The notes: generated by a model not told the origin, from the letters alone. A DNA stretch of 64,000 nt from Nocardia donostiensis (GCF_002081715.1 NZ_MUKP01000012.1:1-64000); one strand, 5' to 3'; positions 1 to 8,422 are shown, counted from the first letter of the stretch. A program made the numbers and translations.

Positions 1-362
1 AGCCGATGCGGCAGCTATCGATCAGCTGGTTCACCATGTGGACGCTGCTGGTCGCGCTCGCCGGATACACGGTGCTGCGCACGGCGCAGGCGGCGCAGCG
101 GTGGCTGGACGATTGCCGGGTCGTGCCCGCGTTGCGGGTGTGGTGGGGGGTACGCGACTCGGTGGGATTGTCACCGAGTGAGCGCCAGAACAACCTCCGC
201 GGCAGCTTCACCATCGACCCGGCCACCGCAATCAGGGAAAACGCGCAGGTAGTTGTGGTAGACGATGTGCTGACGACGGGGGCGACGGCCGCCGAGGCGG
301 TCCGCACGCTGGCCCGGGCCGGAGTATATGCCGGTGCCGTGCTGGTTACCTGCGCTGCTTGA
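1..362 (+). CDS. ComF family phosphoribosyltransferase, 3' part
   Basis: The reading frame is open from the left edge and stops at 360-362, so the start lies outside the window. The C-terminal half carries a phosphoribosyltransferase PRPP loop, seen as VVVVDDVLTTGATAAEA, with the acidic pair and the T-T-G-A-T turn. ComF proteins are cytosolic and linked to DNA uptake or nucleotide metabolism, but their actinobacterial role is undefined. The gene immediately downstream is hpf, the same order as Rv3242c-Rv3241c in mycobacteria, which supports the call. The N-terminal zinc-finger part of the family is not visible because it lies upstream of the window. Confidence 0.85.
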   Translation, partial: PMRQLSISWFTMWTLLVALAGYTVLRTAQAAQRWLDDCRVVPALRVWWGVRDSVGLSPSERQNNLRGSFTIDPATAIRENAQVVVVDDVLTTGATAAEAVRTLARAGVYAGAVLVTCAA

Positions 363-555
363 CTTGGGGAAATTTGCGTGAACAGTGGCGAACCTCCGGT
401 CGGCGTACTACCGTCGCGGTCACACACCCGAACTGGGAGTTTGGAGGTGGGCCTCGGACGTTTGGTGCCGGCCGACTACCTGTCGTTCTTCGCCGGCATT
501 GTTCAATCCCGCCGCACGCGTTCTTCAGTCGTGCGGCCAGATCCGGGAGGTACGC

Positions 556-1281
556 GTGACGACTTCTTCACGACCTTCAGTGCAAGACAAAGCCCCTTCG
601 ATGCCGAGCACCCGGCAGCCAGAGCCACCCGCGGTGGACCGGCCGGTTCAGACCCGCGCGGATATCGTGGTGAAGGGCCGCAATGTCGAGGTTCCCGACC
701 ACTTCCGAATTTATGTAGCGGAGAAGCTATCTCGGCTGGAGCGCTTCGACCCGTCGATCTTCCTGTTCGACGTCGAGCTGTTCCATGAGCGCAACCGTCG
801 TCAGCGTAAGAACTGCCAGCGCGTCGAGATCACCGCGCGCGGCAAAGGCCCGGTGGTGCGTGCTGAGGCGTGCGCGGACAGCTTCTACGCAGCGTTCGAA
901 TCGGTGACCGCCAAACTGGAGAGCAGGCTGCGCCGGACCAAGGATCGCCGCCGCGTGCATTACGGCGACAAGACGCCGGTATCGGTCGCGGAGGCCACCG
1001 CGGAACTGGTGGACGATTCGCTGTTGGAGCGAGCGGACGAGCGCCGGTATGGCGGTAGGACCGGTAGTACCGTGTCGGAGGAGGTCGATTACGCGGCCGG
1101 GCCAGGCCATATCGTGCGCACCAAGGTGCACCCGGCGACACCGATGTCGGTTGACGATGCCCTCTATCAGATGGAGCTCGTCGGCCACGATTTCTTCCTG
1201 TTCCATGACAAGGAAACCGATCGCCCGTCGGTGGTGTACCGGCGGCACGCTTTCGACTACGGCTTGATCCGGCTCGCCTAG
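556..1281 (+). CDS. hpf: Ribosome hibernation-promoting factor, long form
   Basis: This 241-residue protein is a long-type HPF (S30AE family). It binds the 30S subunit and drives 70S dimerisation (100S formation) in stationary phase. The N-terminal domain (about residues 35-135) begins with the DIVVKGRNVEVPDHF segment. The C-terminal dimerisation domain (about 175-241) contains MSVDDALYQMELVGHDFFLF and ends FDYGLIRLA, both typical of the family. I chose the GTG at 556 because GGGAGG lies at 545-550 and the length then fits the family. An open frame continues upstream to 385 but lacks family similarity. The gene lies between comF and, further on, secA, as in mycobacteria. Confidence 0.93.
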   Translation: MTTSSRPSVQDKAPSMPSTRQPEPPAVDRPVQTRADIVVKGRNVEVPDHFRIYVAEKLSRLERFDPSIFLFDVELFHERNRRQRKNCQRVEITARGKGPVVRAEACADSFYAAFESVTAKLESRLRRTKDRRRVHYGDKTPVSVAEATAELVDDSLLERADERRYGGRTGSTVSEEVDYAAGPGHIVRTKVHPATPMSVDDALYQMELVGHDFFLFHDKETDRPSVVYRRHAFDYGLIRLA

Positions 1282-1285
1282 GCGT

Positions 1286-1356
1286 GCGTACCTCCGCCTT
1301 CGCTCCGGGCGTACCTCCGCCTTCGCTCCGGCCATGCGCTTTGATGTGTACTTTTT
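1286..1356 (+). repeat. Tandem 23-bp unit of a dispersed intergenic repeat
   Basis: Two perfect 23-bp copies (1286-1308 and 1309-1331; core GTACCTCCGCCTTCGCTCCG) stand head to tail just after the hpf stop. They are followed by a tail reading CATGCGCTTTGATGTGTAC and a T run. A related copy with the same unit and tail order occurs at 50336-50380, with a weaker one at 50482-50513. This is an intergenic repeat family of unknown function. Confidence 0.8.
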
Positions 1357-1421
1357 GGTCGGCGCGGCGGAGGGTAGTTTCGCTGCGGCGTTAGGTGCGA
1401 CTAGCTGTCGATAGCTCACTT

Positions 1422-1453
1422 CCGGCCGGTGCCCGTGTTCGGGTGCCGGCCGG
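1422..1453. terminator. Hairpin between convergent hpf and bluB
   Basis: A 14-bp stem (1422-1435 with 1440-1453, two central G-U type pairs) encloses a 4-base loop and is followed on the + strand by a short T run. It lies between the convergent genes hpf and bluB and can serve both directions. Confidence 0.7.
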
Positions 1454-1463
1454 TTTCGTGGTG

Positions 1464-2084
1464 TCAGCGGCGGTAGGTCTCCTGATGGACGGCGTCGGCC
1501 AGGGGGCGGCGGGCTCGCCAGCCGAACCGTTCCAGGTCGGGCACCTGCTGGAACTCGTGCACCGGTCCCACGCACAGCCAGGCGACCGGCCGGATATCGG
1601 CGGGCAGGCCGACCAGTGTGGCCAGGTGTAGCGGATCGTAGAACGACACCCAGCCCACACCGATACCTTCGGCGGTCGCGGCCAGCCACAGGTTCTGGAT
1701 GGCGAGGACCGTCGAGTACAGCCCGGTTTCCGCAACGGTGGCGCGGCCGAGGATATGCGGTCCGCCGCGGGCATCGTCGTGGGTGACGACGACGCCGGTG
1801 CCGCTTTCGGTGATGCCTTCGATCTTGATCGGTGCGAACGTCGTCGCGCGCTCCGGCGGCAGCGATCGCGCGAACTCGAGCCGTTTCTGGGCGACATGTG
1901 CGGCGAAGGCGGATAGCGTTGCGGTTTCTTGCACCACCACGAAATCCCATGGCTGCGAATTGCCGACACTGGGCGCTCGATGCGCGGCTTCCAGAATCCG
2001 CCACAGGGTGGCGTCGTCGATCGGGGTGCCTGTGAACTCCGCGCGCACATCCCGGCGCGTCCGAATCGCCTCGTAGACACTCAT
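1464..2084 (-). CDS. bluB: 5,6-dimethylbenzimidazole synthase (BluB)
   Basis: The 206-residue product is a nitroreductase-fold flavoprotein of the BluB type. It cannibalises FMNH2 with oxygen to yield 5,6-dimethylbenzimidazole, the lower ligand of cobalamin. Diagnostic segments are TRRDVRAEF (D12), APSVGNSQPWDF (35-48), the LYSTVLAIQNLWLAATAEG helix region and GVGWVSFYDPLHLATL (S147). The Asp and Ser match residues that, as I recall, are needed for the BluB reaction and set it apart from ordinary nitroreductases. The ATG at 2084 is preferred. A TTG eight codons upstream is also open but has no better ribosome site. No other cobalamin gene and no riboswitch adjoins it, but a B12 riboswitch occurs at 31.65 kb. 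Confidence 0.88.
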   Translation of the reverse strand: MSVYEAIRTRRDVRAEFTGTPIDDATLWRILEAAHRAPSVGNSQPWDFVVVQETATLSAFAAHVAQKRLEFARSLPPERATTFAPIKIEGITESGTGVVVTHDDARGGPHILGRATVAETGLYSTVLAIQNLWLAATAEGIGVGWVSFYDPLHLATLVGLPADIRPVAWLCVGPVHEFQQVPDLERFGWRARRPLADAVHQETYRR

Positions 2085-2205
2085 ATCCGCGCACACGAGA
2101 TCAGTCAATCACGACGGGCCGACGGAACGCAGCACGCCCGGGTGTTCGCCGGAACTCAGCAGGGAGTGCCAGCGAAGGCATATGTATCAGCCGACGGGCT
2201 ACATA

Positions 2206-3459
2206 TCAGCCGATGGGCAGTGCGCGCCGGACGAAACGCCGCCGCCCTTCCGCGAGTGCGGTACGCAAACCGCGCCGCCGCCCGGTAACGGGGTCGATGC
2301 TTGCCGTCGTCTTCCCGTGGAATCTGCGTTCCGACGCGGTTTCGGGTGCGTCGTCGGTGGTGTGGCGCAGGTATTTGTTCGGCAGCGACAGCTTCAGGAT
2401 GGTCCGCCACGATTTGAAGTACTGCACCGGCAGCGAACCGGTGGTGTAGGGCAGATCGTATTTATCGCACAGGGCCCGCACCCGGACCGCGATATCGGCG
2501 TAGCGGTTGCTGGGCAGATCGGGGAACAGGTGGTGTTCGATCTGGTGGCTCAGGTTGCCGGTCATGAAGTGCATGACCTTGCCGCCGGTGATATTGGCGC
2601 TGCCCAGCATCTGCCGCAGATACCACTCGGCATGGGTTTCGTTGTCGATATCGGCCTTGGTGAACTTCTCCGCGCCGTCGGGGAAGTGGCCGCAGAAGAT
2701 CACCGCGTTGGTCCAGACATTGCGGATCATATTCGCGGCGATATTCGCGGTGAGCGTGGACAGGAACGCGGGACCGGTCAACAGCGGGAAGACTACATAG
2801 TCCTTCAGTGTCTGCTTACCGATCTTCGCCAGCACCTCGTCGCGTTTGCGCTCGAATTCGGCGCGTTCTGGGGTGCCGGGCTTGTACCTGCCCGCGGCGA
2901 GTTTGCCCAGTTCCAGATGCTGGATGGCGACACCGTATTCGAACAGCAGCTGTAGCACCAGGTTGTAGATCGGGTTGCCGATATTGAACGGCTTCCACCG
3001 CTGGTCACGGGTCACCCGCAGCAGCCCGTACCCGATATCGTCGTCCATGCCGAGCACATTGGTGTATTTGTGGTGCAGGTAGTTGTGCGTGATCTTCCAG
3101 TGCGCGGACGGGCCGGTATTGTCCCATTCCCAGGAGCTGGAGTGGATTTCCGGATCGTTCATCCAGTCCCACTGCCCGTGCATCACATTGTGCCCGATCT
3201 CCATGTTCTCGATGATCTTGGCGGTGCTGAGCAGGGCGACGCCGGCCAACCAGGCCGGCGGCAGGAAGCTGGCGAAAAGCACGCCGCGGCCGCTGATTTC
3301 CAGTGCACGCTGCAGCCGGATCACATTGCGGATATAGCGGGCGTCCTTCTCTCCACGTGTGGATTCGATGTCGCGCCGGATCGCGTCGAACTCCGCACCG
3401 AGCGCCTCGACATCGGCTTCGGTGAGGTGTGCGTATTCCTTGACATCCGAGATCGCCAT
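2206..3459 (-). CDS. Membrane acyl-lipid desaturase (DesA3-like), paralog 1
   Basis: This 417-residue integral membrane fatty-acid desaturase has the three iron-binding histidine boxes: HNVMH (90-94), HNYLHH (125-130) and HQIEHH (305-310), plus GHFPDGAEKF (257-266). The family introduces a cis double bond (delta-9 in DesA3) using electrons from a ferredoxin-type reductase, which is encoded nearby at 5143-6297. A hydrophobic segment around 57-80 precedes box 1. The start is the ATG at 3459. It has no Shine-Dalgarno sequence, and two tandem 15-bp operator copies end six bases upstream, so the message may be leaderless or nearly so. A second desaturase lies directly upstream on the same strand. 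The frame stays open upstream to 3762, but that arginine-rich part runs through the operators and the neighbour's 3' end. Confidence 0.93.
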   Translation of the reverse strand: MAISDVKEYAHLTEADVEALGAEFDAIRRDIESTRGEKDARYIRNVIRLQRALEISGRGVLFASFLPPAWLAGVALLSTAKIIENMEIGHNVMHGQWDWMNDPEIHSSSWEWDNTGPSAHWKITHNYLHHKYTNVLGMDDDIGYGLLRVTRDQRWKPFNIGNPIYNLVLQLLFEYGVAIQHLELGKLAAGRYKPGTPERAEFERKRDEVLAKIGKQTLKDYVVFPLLTGPAFLSTLTANIAANMIRNVWTNAVIFCGHFPDGAEKFTKADIDNETHAEWYLRQMLGSANITGGKVMHFMTGNLSHQIEHHLFPDLPSNRYADIAVRVRALCDKYDLPYTTGSLPVQYFKSWRTILKLSLPNKYLRHTTDDAPETASERRFHGKTTASIDPVTGRRRGLRTALAEGRRRFVRRALPIG

Positions 3460-3464
3460 GGCGG

Positions 3465-3494
3465 TTACAGTACCGTAGGTTACGGAACCGTAGG
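3465..3494 (-). promoter_or_regulatory. Two tandem 15-bp operator copies before desaturase 1
   Basis: Two back-to-back 15-bp boxes are visible on the + strand: TTACAGTACCGTAGG (3465-3479) and TTACGGAACCGTAGG (3480-3494). Each is an imperfect dyad around TACGG-NN-CCGTA. A third copy, TTACGGCATCGTAGG, precedes the reductase gene at 6352-6366. The shared box predicts one common regulator, probably of TetR type, for desaturase 1 and its reductase. The regulator is not identified here. Confidence 0.7.
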
Positions 3495-3559
3495 TAGGTG
3501 GCCGGGGGCCTGGATAATGTGGTGAATCTACTATTGCGCGGCTGGCGTGCGGATGATAG

Positions 3560-4972
3560 TCAGCGCCGCCGCGTCGGCCATATCCGCCGCCGCTCGCTCC
3601 CTGCTTTCGCCCGCAGCGCCGCCTTGGCTTCGCGCAGCACTTCCTTTTCGTGCCTTGCTTTGTGGCGCAGCGTTCGTTCGGCCTCGCGCAGCATTTCCTT
3701 CTCCTGCCGGGCCTTCTCCTGCAGGGCGAGCTTCGCCTCCCGCAGCGCCGAACGCAGCCCACGCCGTGTACCGGTCAGCGGGTCGATACCCCACGGCAGG
3801 TTCTCCGCGCCAGGAAGGCTCGCCGAGGTGCCCAACGTGATCCCGGCGAATTTGCGTTCCGACGAGGTCTCGGGGGCATCGTCGGGAGTGCGGCGCAGGA
3901 ACCGGTCCGGAAGCGCGAGCTTGTGGATGGTGCGGAAGGCGAGCAGATACTGTTTGCCCAGCGAACCGGTGGTGTAGGGCAGATCGTATTTATCGCACAG
4001 GTCCCGCACCCGCGCCGCGACCTCCGGATAGCGGTTGCTCGGCAGATCGGGGAACAGATGATGCTCGATCTGATAGCAGAGGTTGCCGCTCATGAATGCC
4101 ATCGCCGGCCCGGCCTGGAAATTGGCGCTGCCCAGCATTTGGCGCAGATACCATTCGCCCGGGGTTTCGTCGTCGAGCTGTTCGATGGTGAACTTCTCCG
4201 CCCCGTCGGGGAAATGCCCGCAGAAGATCACCGCGTACGCCCAGAGGTTCCGCACCAGATTCGCGGTGGCGTTGGCTTTGAGAGTGGAAACGAACGCGGG
4301 GCCGGTCAGCGCGGGATAGATCAGGAAATCCTTGGCCACTTGACGGGCGATCTTGCGCCCGAATGCCATATTCGGTTCGGATTTCAGCTGCCAGCGAGGG
4401 ACCTCGGCCAACTGCTTTTCGATGCCCCAGTCGTGGAGTGCGATACCCCATTCGAAGCCAGCAGCCAGGATCAGATTGGCGATCGGCTGCACCAGATGCA
4501 GTGGACGCCACGGCTCATCGCGGGTCATCCGCAGAATGCCGAAACCGAGGTCCTCGTCCTTGCCGAGCACATTGGTGTAAGTGTGATGGGAGTAGTTGTG
4601 CGCTCGCCGCCACTGCGCCGACGGGCCGGTCATATCCCACTCCCAGGTGCTGGAGTGGATTTCCGGGTCGTTCATCCAGTCCCACTGGCCGTGGCTGATG
4701 TTGTGCCCGAGCTCCATGTTTTCGATGATCTTGGCGACCGAGAGCAGCGCGGTGCCGGTGAGCCACGCCCAGCGGTTACGGCTGCCGAACAGCACCGCGC
4801 GCCCGGCCAGTTCCAGGCCGCGCTGCGCGGCGATCGTGCGGCGGATGTATTTCGCGTCGCGTTCACCCCGTGATGCCTCCACCGAACGGCGGATCGCGTC
4901 GAGCTCCTGTCCCAGCGCCTCCACATCTGCGGCGGTGAGGTGAGCGAATGCTCTGATGTCGGTGATTGCCAC
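3560..4972 (-). CDS. Membrane acyl-lipid desaturase (DesA3-like), paralog 2 with repeat tail
   Basis: This 470-residue desaturase is a paralog of its downstream neighbour. It keeps all three histidine boxes (GHNISHG, HNYSHH, YQIEHH) and the GHFPDGAEKFT segment. The first residue of box 3 is Y rather than H compared with HQIEHH in paralog 1. It differs by a highly charged C-terminal extension of three consecutive 18-residue repeats (410-427, 428-445, 446-463; pattern LREAxxxLxxKAxxEKE/R), predicted to be a long helix or coiled coil. The start is a GTG at 4972, preceded by AGAAGGGA. A 7-bp inverted repeat sits just upstream. It is probably served by the reductase at 5143-6297. Confidence 0.92.
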   Translation of the reverse strand: MAITDIRAFAHLTAADVEALGQELDAIRRSVEASRGERDAKYIRRTIAAQRGLELAGRAVLFGSRNRWAWLTGTALLSVAKIIENMELGHNISHGQWDWMNDPEIHSSTWEWDMTGPSAQWRRAHNYSHHTYTNVLGKDEDLGFGILRMTRDEPWRPLHLVQPIANLILAAGFEWGIALHDWGIEKQLAEVPRWQLKSEPNMAFGRKIARQVAKDFLIYPALTGPAFVSTLKANATANLVRNLWAYAVIFCGHFPDGAEKFTIEQLDDETPGEWYLRQMLGSANFQAGPAMAFMSGNLCYQIEHHLFPDLPSNRYPEVAARVRDLCDKYDLPYTTGSLGKQYLLAFRTIHKLALPDRFLRRTPDDAPETSSERKFAGITLGTSASLPGAENLPWGIDPLTGTRRGLRSALREAKLALQEKARQEKEMLREAERTLRHKARHEKEVLREAKAALRAKAGSERRRIWPTRRR

Positions 4973-4989
4973 CGGCGTCCCTTCTGTGC

Positions 4990-5006
4990 TCGAACCCGAG
5001 GTTCGA
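4990..5006. promoter_or_regulatory. Inverted repeat upstream of desaturase 2
   Basis: TCGAACC and GGTTCGA form a perfect 7-bp dyad with a 3-bp spacer, 17 bases upstream of the GTG start. It differs from the TTAC-type boxes of the neighbours, so desaturase 2 may have its own control. It is supported by symmetry only. Confidence 0.35.
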
Positions 5007-5142
5007 ATGAAACCCGACAGCGGGCATATGTGGCCGATCCAGTCTGGGTGACTTGATACGGCATACCGTCCGATTCCCCGCCGAACGGCATCTGGTCCCG
5101 AGGGTACCCGGTCGCGGGTGTCCTATGTGGTCGGCCGCAGCC

Positions 5143-6297
5143 TCACACGTCCAGCGTGCAGTCTCCGGCGGCCGCGGAGACGCAGGTCTGCACCTTTTCG
5201 CCTTCGCGGCGTTCGGCGCCGTTGCGGAGATCCCTGGTGTGACCGGCGGAGATGGTGACCACGCAGGTCTGGCAGATCCCCATCCGGCAACCGAAAGGCA
5301 TCTGCACGCCCGCCGCTTCACCGGCCTCCAGCAGGCTGGTCGCGCCGTCGGCCTGCGTGCTGCGACCCGTGCGGCTGAAGGTGACGGTGCCGCCTTCGCC
5401 GACCGCCGACCGTTCCACCTCGAACCGCTCCATATGCAGCCGGTCCCCGATACCCGCCTGCTGCCAGTGTTTTTCGATTTCGTCCAGCATCGGCAGCGGC
5501 CCGCACGCCCACGTCTCGCGTTCCTGCCAATCCGGGCAGCGCTCGTCGAGGTCGGCGAGCCGGAACTTGCCGTGTTTGCCGGTCAGGTGCAGATAGGAGG
5601 TGAAACCGGTCCTGCGCTCATCCAGTGCGCGCAGTTCCGCGCCGAACATGGTGTCATCGGCGGTGCGGGCGGAATGAATATGCACCGCATCGGTGAAACT
5701 ATCGCGCCGATCCATGGTCCGCAGCATCGACATCACCGGGGTGATACCGCTGCCCGCGGTGAGGAAAAGCACCTTCGGTGGCGGCGGTGCGGGCAGCACG
5801 AACCCGCCCTGCGGCGCGGCCAGCCGCACGATGGAACCCACCGGAACCCCGCTCACCAAGTGGCTGGACAGGAACCCTTCCGGCATGGCTTTGACCGCGA
5901 TGGAGATGACCCGTTTGCCGTAACGTTCATCGCTCCAGTCGGGCGGGCAGGTCAGTGAATACGACCGCCAATGCCAGCGGCCGTCCACCAGGATGCCGAT
6001 GCCGATGTACTGGCCCGGCTGGTAGGTGAAGTCGAAACCCCAACCTGGTTTGATCACCAGCGTCGCCGAGTCGGCGGTTTCTTTGCGCACGTCGACCACC
6101 CGGCCGCGCAGTTCCCGCGCCGACCACAGCGGATTCGCCAAATGCAGATAGTCGTCGGGCAGCAGCGGTGTGGTGACCCGTGCGACCGCGCCGCGCAGCA
6201 TATTGAGTTTGCCGCCGCGCTCGGCCACCTCCGCCGCCGGTGCCTCCAGCCATTCGCGGACGCCACGCAACGTGATATCGCCGAGTTTTCTGCCCAT
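5143..6297 (-). CDS. Ferredoxin reductase with fused 2Fe-2S domain (electron donor to desaturases)
   Basis: This 384-residue protein is a flavin reductase fused to a plant-type ferredoxin. The FAD-binding barrel carries [10 protein letters not shown] and RSYSLT, the NAD(P)-binding domain carries [15 protein letters not shown] and [13 protein letters not shown], and the C-terminal domain carries the cluster cysteines in [11 protein letters not shown] plus a later C in KVQTCVSA. It matches the Rv3230c type, which hands electrons from NADPH to the stearoyl desaturase DesA3. Adjacent desaturase genes on the same strand support this role. The ATG at 6297 is preceded by an operator box (6352-6366) shared with desaturase 1. 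A gap of 170 bases separates it from desaturase 2. Confidence 0.9.
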   Translation of the reverse strand: MGRKLGDITLRGVREWLEAPAAEVAERGGKLNMLRGAVARVTTPLLPDDYLHLANPLWSARELRGRVVDVRKETADSATLVIKPGWGFDFTYQPGQYIGIGILVDGRWHWRSYSLTCPPDWSDERYGKRVISIAVKAMPEGFLSSHLVSGVPVGSIVRLAAPQGGFVLPAPPPPKVLFLTAGSGITPVMSMLRTMDRRDSFTDAVHIHSARTADDTMFGAELRALDERRTGFTSYLHLTGKHGKFRLADLDERCPDWQERETWACGPLPMLDEIEKHWQQAGIGDRLHMERFEVERSAVGEGGTVTFSRTGRSTQADGATSLLEAGEAAGVQMPFGCRMGICQTCVVTISAGHTRDLRNGAERREGEKVQTCVSAAAGDCTLDV

Positions 6298-6351
6298 TGC
6301 CGCCGTTCGTCTCCCTGTTCCCGCGCCGTCGACGCGCTGTTGGCGACTAGG

Positions 6352-6366
6352 TTACGGCATCGTAGG
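6352..6366 (-). promoter_or_regulatory. Third copy of the 15-bp desaturase operator
   Basis: TTACGGCATCGTAGG lies about 55 bases upstream of the reductase start and matches the two boxes at 3465-3494 at 12 or more of 15 positions. It suggests co-regulation of the reductase with desaturase 1. Confidence 0.6.
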
Positions 6367-6393
6367 TTGGTGTGGGTGGCGCAGTCGGGACGC

Positions 6394-6999
6394 TCAGAGC
6401 AGATCGAGCAGGAACGGCAGCTCCTGAGCCGCATACCAGGCCAACTGGTGGTCTTCGGCGTCGCCGAGGACGAACTCGGCGTCGGGGTCGCCGAGGTCGG
6501 CGGCGTCGATCACGTCCACGGCTTTGGCGACCGCGGGTTCGGCCTCGGCGAGGTCGACGTGCACCGAAGCGATGCGGTCGTAGGAGATCGGCCCGGACAG
6601 GCGGACCACAGCGTCGTCGAGGTCGGGCCGCAGCGTGACACCGGTGACGTCGGCGGCCACCACCGCCCGGCGATACACCGGACCGCTCGAGCGGGGGGCC
6701 GGGCGTGCGGGCTCGGCGTCGGCGACCGTGCTGTCGTCGCTGGGCTCCTCGGACTTCTCAGCTGCCGCATCGGCGGTGTCGTCGCTGGTGAGCGCGTCGC
6801 GTTCGGCCGCGATCAACCGCAGCGCGGCCCGCGCCGCCTCACCCATCGCGACCTCCGACAGTTCCTCGTCGTCACCGGATGCATACGCCTCGCGCAGCGC
6901 GGGGGTCAGCGCGAAAGCGGTGCCGCCGAAGGCACGCAGTTCCCGGTCGGCCACCAGATCGCGCAGCATCGGAATGGTCGCGGGCACATACACCCGCAT
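6394..6999 (-). CDS. DUF6912 family protein (Rv3231c-like)
   Basis: The 201-residue protein has an N-terminal segment (MRVYVPATIPMLRDLV) and an acidic, alanine-rich middle (about 75-115). Its C-terminal part, containing the RRAVVAADV and ISYDRIASVHVDLAEAEPAV segments, is typical of actinobacterial DUF6912. No catalytic motif is visible and the function is unknown. It follows the acyltransferase gene by 10 bases on the same strand, so the two are probably one transcript, the arrangement seen next to the mycobacterial acyltransferase genes Rv3233c-Rv3234c. The ATG at 6999 was chosen because family-like sequence begins there. Confidence 0.75.
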   Translation of the reverse strand: MRVYVPATIPMLRDLVADRELRAFGGTAFALTPALREAYASGDDEELSEVAMGEAARAALRLIAAERDALTSDDTADAAAEKSEEPSDDSTVADAEPARPAPRSSGPVYRRAVVAADVTGVTLRPDLDDAVVRLSGPISYDRIASVHVDLAEAEPAVAKAVDVIDAADLGDPDAEFVLGDAEDHQLAWYAAQELPFLLDLL

Positions 7000-7009
7000 G
7001 GTCTTGCGC

Positions 7010-8422
7010 TCAGAGGCAGGCACCGAGCATCTCCTCCATGGACTCGGGCACCGACGCGGCCAGCACCCCGATATCGGCCATCGCATCGCGATCGGCGTTG
7101 AGACCGTAGAAGACCCGCCCGTCATAGGACGTGATCCCGATACTCGACGCCTGATTACGCAGCAGCGGCGACACCGGATACATCTCCAGCATCCGCGCGC
7201 CGCCGATATACATCGGCGTCTGCGGACCCGGCGCGTTGGTGATCACCAAATTGAACGTGTTCTCTGCGAACGTACTCGCCGCCCGCACACTCATCGCATG
7301 CAGGCTCGCCGGGGCGAACCCGGCCATATGCACCAGGGTGCGGGCACGCACCCCGCGCCTGGATTTGCCGTCGGCGTCACAGGCATGCGCGATATGCGAC
7401 AGCCGCATCACCGGGTTGGGTTCCCCGACGGGCAGGTCGACCAGGAACGACGACACCGTGCTCGGCGCGCGCAACTGGTCTTCGGCGCCTTCGGCATACA
7501 CCGACATCGGCACCACCGCGCGCAGCACACTCGGCTCGGTCAGCGCCTTCCCCCGCGACAGCAGCCAGTTACGTAGCGCGCCGGTCAGCACCGCGAGGAT
7601 GACGTCGTTGATGGTGCAGCCGTGCTCCTTGTGGATCTTGCGGTAGTCCTCCAGCTCGGTCACCGCCACATCGAACCGGCGATGTTTGCAGGTGGGGGCG
7701 TTGAGCGGGCTTGACGGAGTACCGCCCGTGGCCGAGCGCACCGCCTTCGCCATCGACTCGACCGCCTTCTCTGTCGCGCCGACCACACCGAAAACGTTCG
7801 CTCCCACACCGCGCAGCACCTCGACGGCCTCACTCGGCTGCGCGGCCAGATGACCGAGCGCGCCCAGCAGCAGATCGGTGTCGCTCGGCTCGTGCTGCGG
7901 ATGCCAGGCATCGTCGGCGAGTACGCGCGGCGCGGGGCCGGTGTCCAGGATCACGTGCCCGATCTCCAACGCGGTTTCGCCGTCGACCAGCGCGGAATGG
8001 GATTTGGTGAACAGCGCGCACCGCCCGCCCGCCAGACCCTCGATCAGGTACATCTCCCACAGCGGCCTGCTCTGATCCAGTTGCCGCGACGCCAGCCGGG
8101 AAATCAATTCGTGCAGCTGCGCGTCGCTGCCCGGCGCGGGCAGCGCCGAGCGCCGGACGTGATAGGTGATGTCGAACCGGCTGTCCTCCACCCAGACGGG
8201 CCTACCCAGCGACAGCGGTATCTCGCGCACCTTGCGCCGGTAGCGCGGCACCAGCGGCAGCCTGGCCTCCACCAGGTCCAGCAGGGTGGCGTAGTCGAGG
8301 ACAGGGCCGGTTTCCGCACCGGAATCCCCGGCCAGGATCGCCAGCGACCCGATATGGATCGGGTTGCTGGTCGATTCGAGCCGGTAGAAGGACGCGTCCT
8401 GCGGTGTCAGCCTCGTGATCAC
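7010..8422 (-). CDS. WS/DGAT family O-acyltransferase with altered active-site motif
   Basis: This 470-residue protein has the wax ester synthase/diacylglycerol acyltransferase architecture. It shows MITRLTPQDASFYRLES at the start, the SRPLWEMYLIEGL segment (118-130), PTVSS-like PSTVSSFLVDLP and NAPGPQTPMYIGG near the C-terminus. The catalytic HHxxxDG motif reads HSALVDG (142-148), so the second His, the proposed general base, is Ser. The enzyme may be inactive in classical triacylglycerol or wax-ester synthesis, or may use another mechanism. The GTG start at 8422 is preceded by AAGGGAG. It heads an operon with the DUF6912 gene and diverges from secA, about 275 bases apart. Confidence 0.88.
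   Translation of the reverse strand: MITRLTPQDASFYRLESTSNPIHIGSLAILAGDSGAETGPVLDYATLLDLVEARLPLVPRYRRKVREIPLSLGRPVWVEDSRFDITYHVRRSALPAPGSDAQLHELISRLASRQLDQSRPLWEMYLIEGLAGGRCALFTKSHSALVDGETALEIGHVILDTGPAPRVLADDAWHPQHEPSDTDLLLGALGHLAAQPSEAVEVLRGVGANVFGVVGATEKAVESMAKAVRSATGGTPSSPLNAPTCKHRRFDVAVTELEDYRKIHKEHGCTINDVILAVLTGALRNWLLSRGKALTEPSVLRAVVPMSVYAEGAEDQLRAPSTVSSFLVDLPVGEPNPVMRLSHIAHACDADGKSRRGVRARTLVHMAGFAPASLHAMSVRAASTFAENTFNLVITNAPGPQTPMYIGGARMLEMYPVSPLLRNQASSIGITSYDGRVFYGLNADRDAMADIGVLAASVPESMEEMLGACL

Noticed and set aside
727..2094. 455-codon minus-strand frame across hpf and bluB
   Set aside because: It spans two confidently identified genes in the wrong frame and has arginine-rich, low-information sequence.
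2085..2205. Possible riboswitch upstream of bluB
   Set aside because: The B12 box and flanking conserved strings are absent on the gene strand.
4990..5100. Fourth copy of the desaturase operator (ACGGCATACCGT-like string near 5058)
   Set aside because: It departs from the 15-bp consensus at the conserved TTAC and GTAGG ends, so it was not counted.
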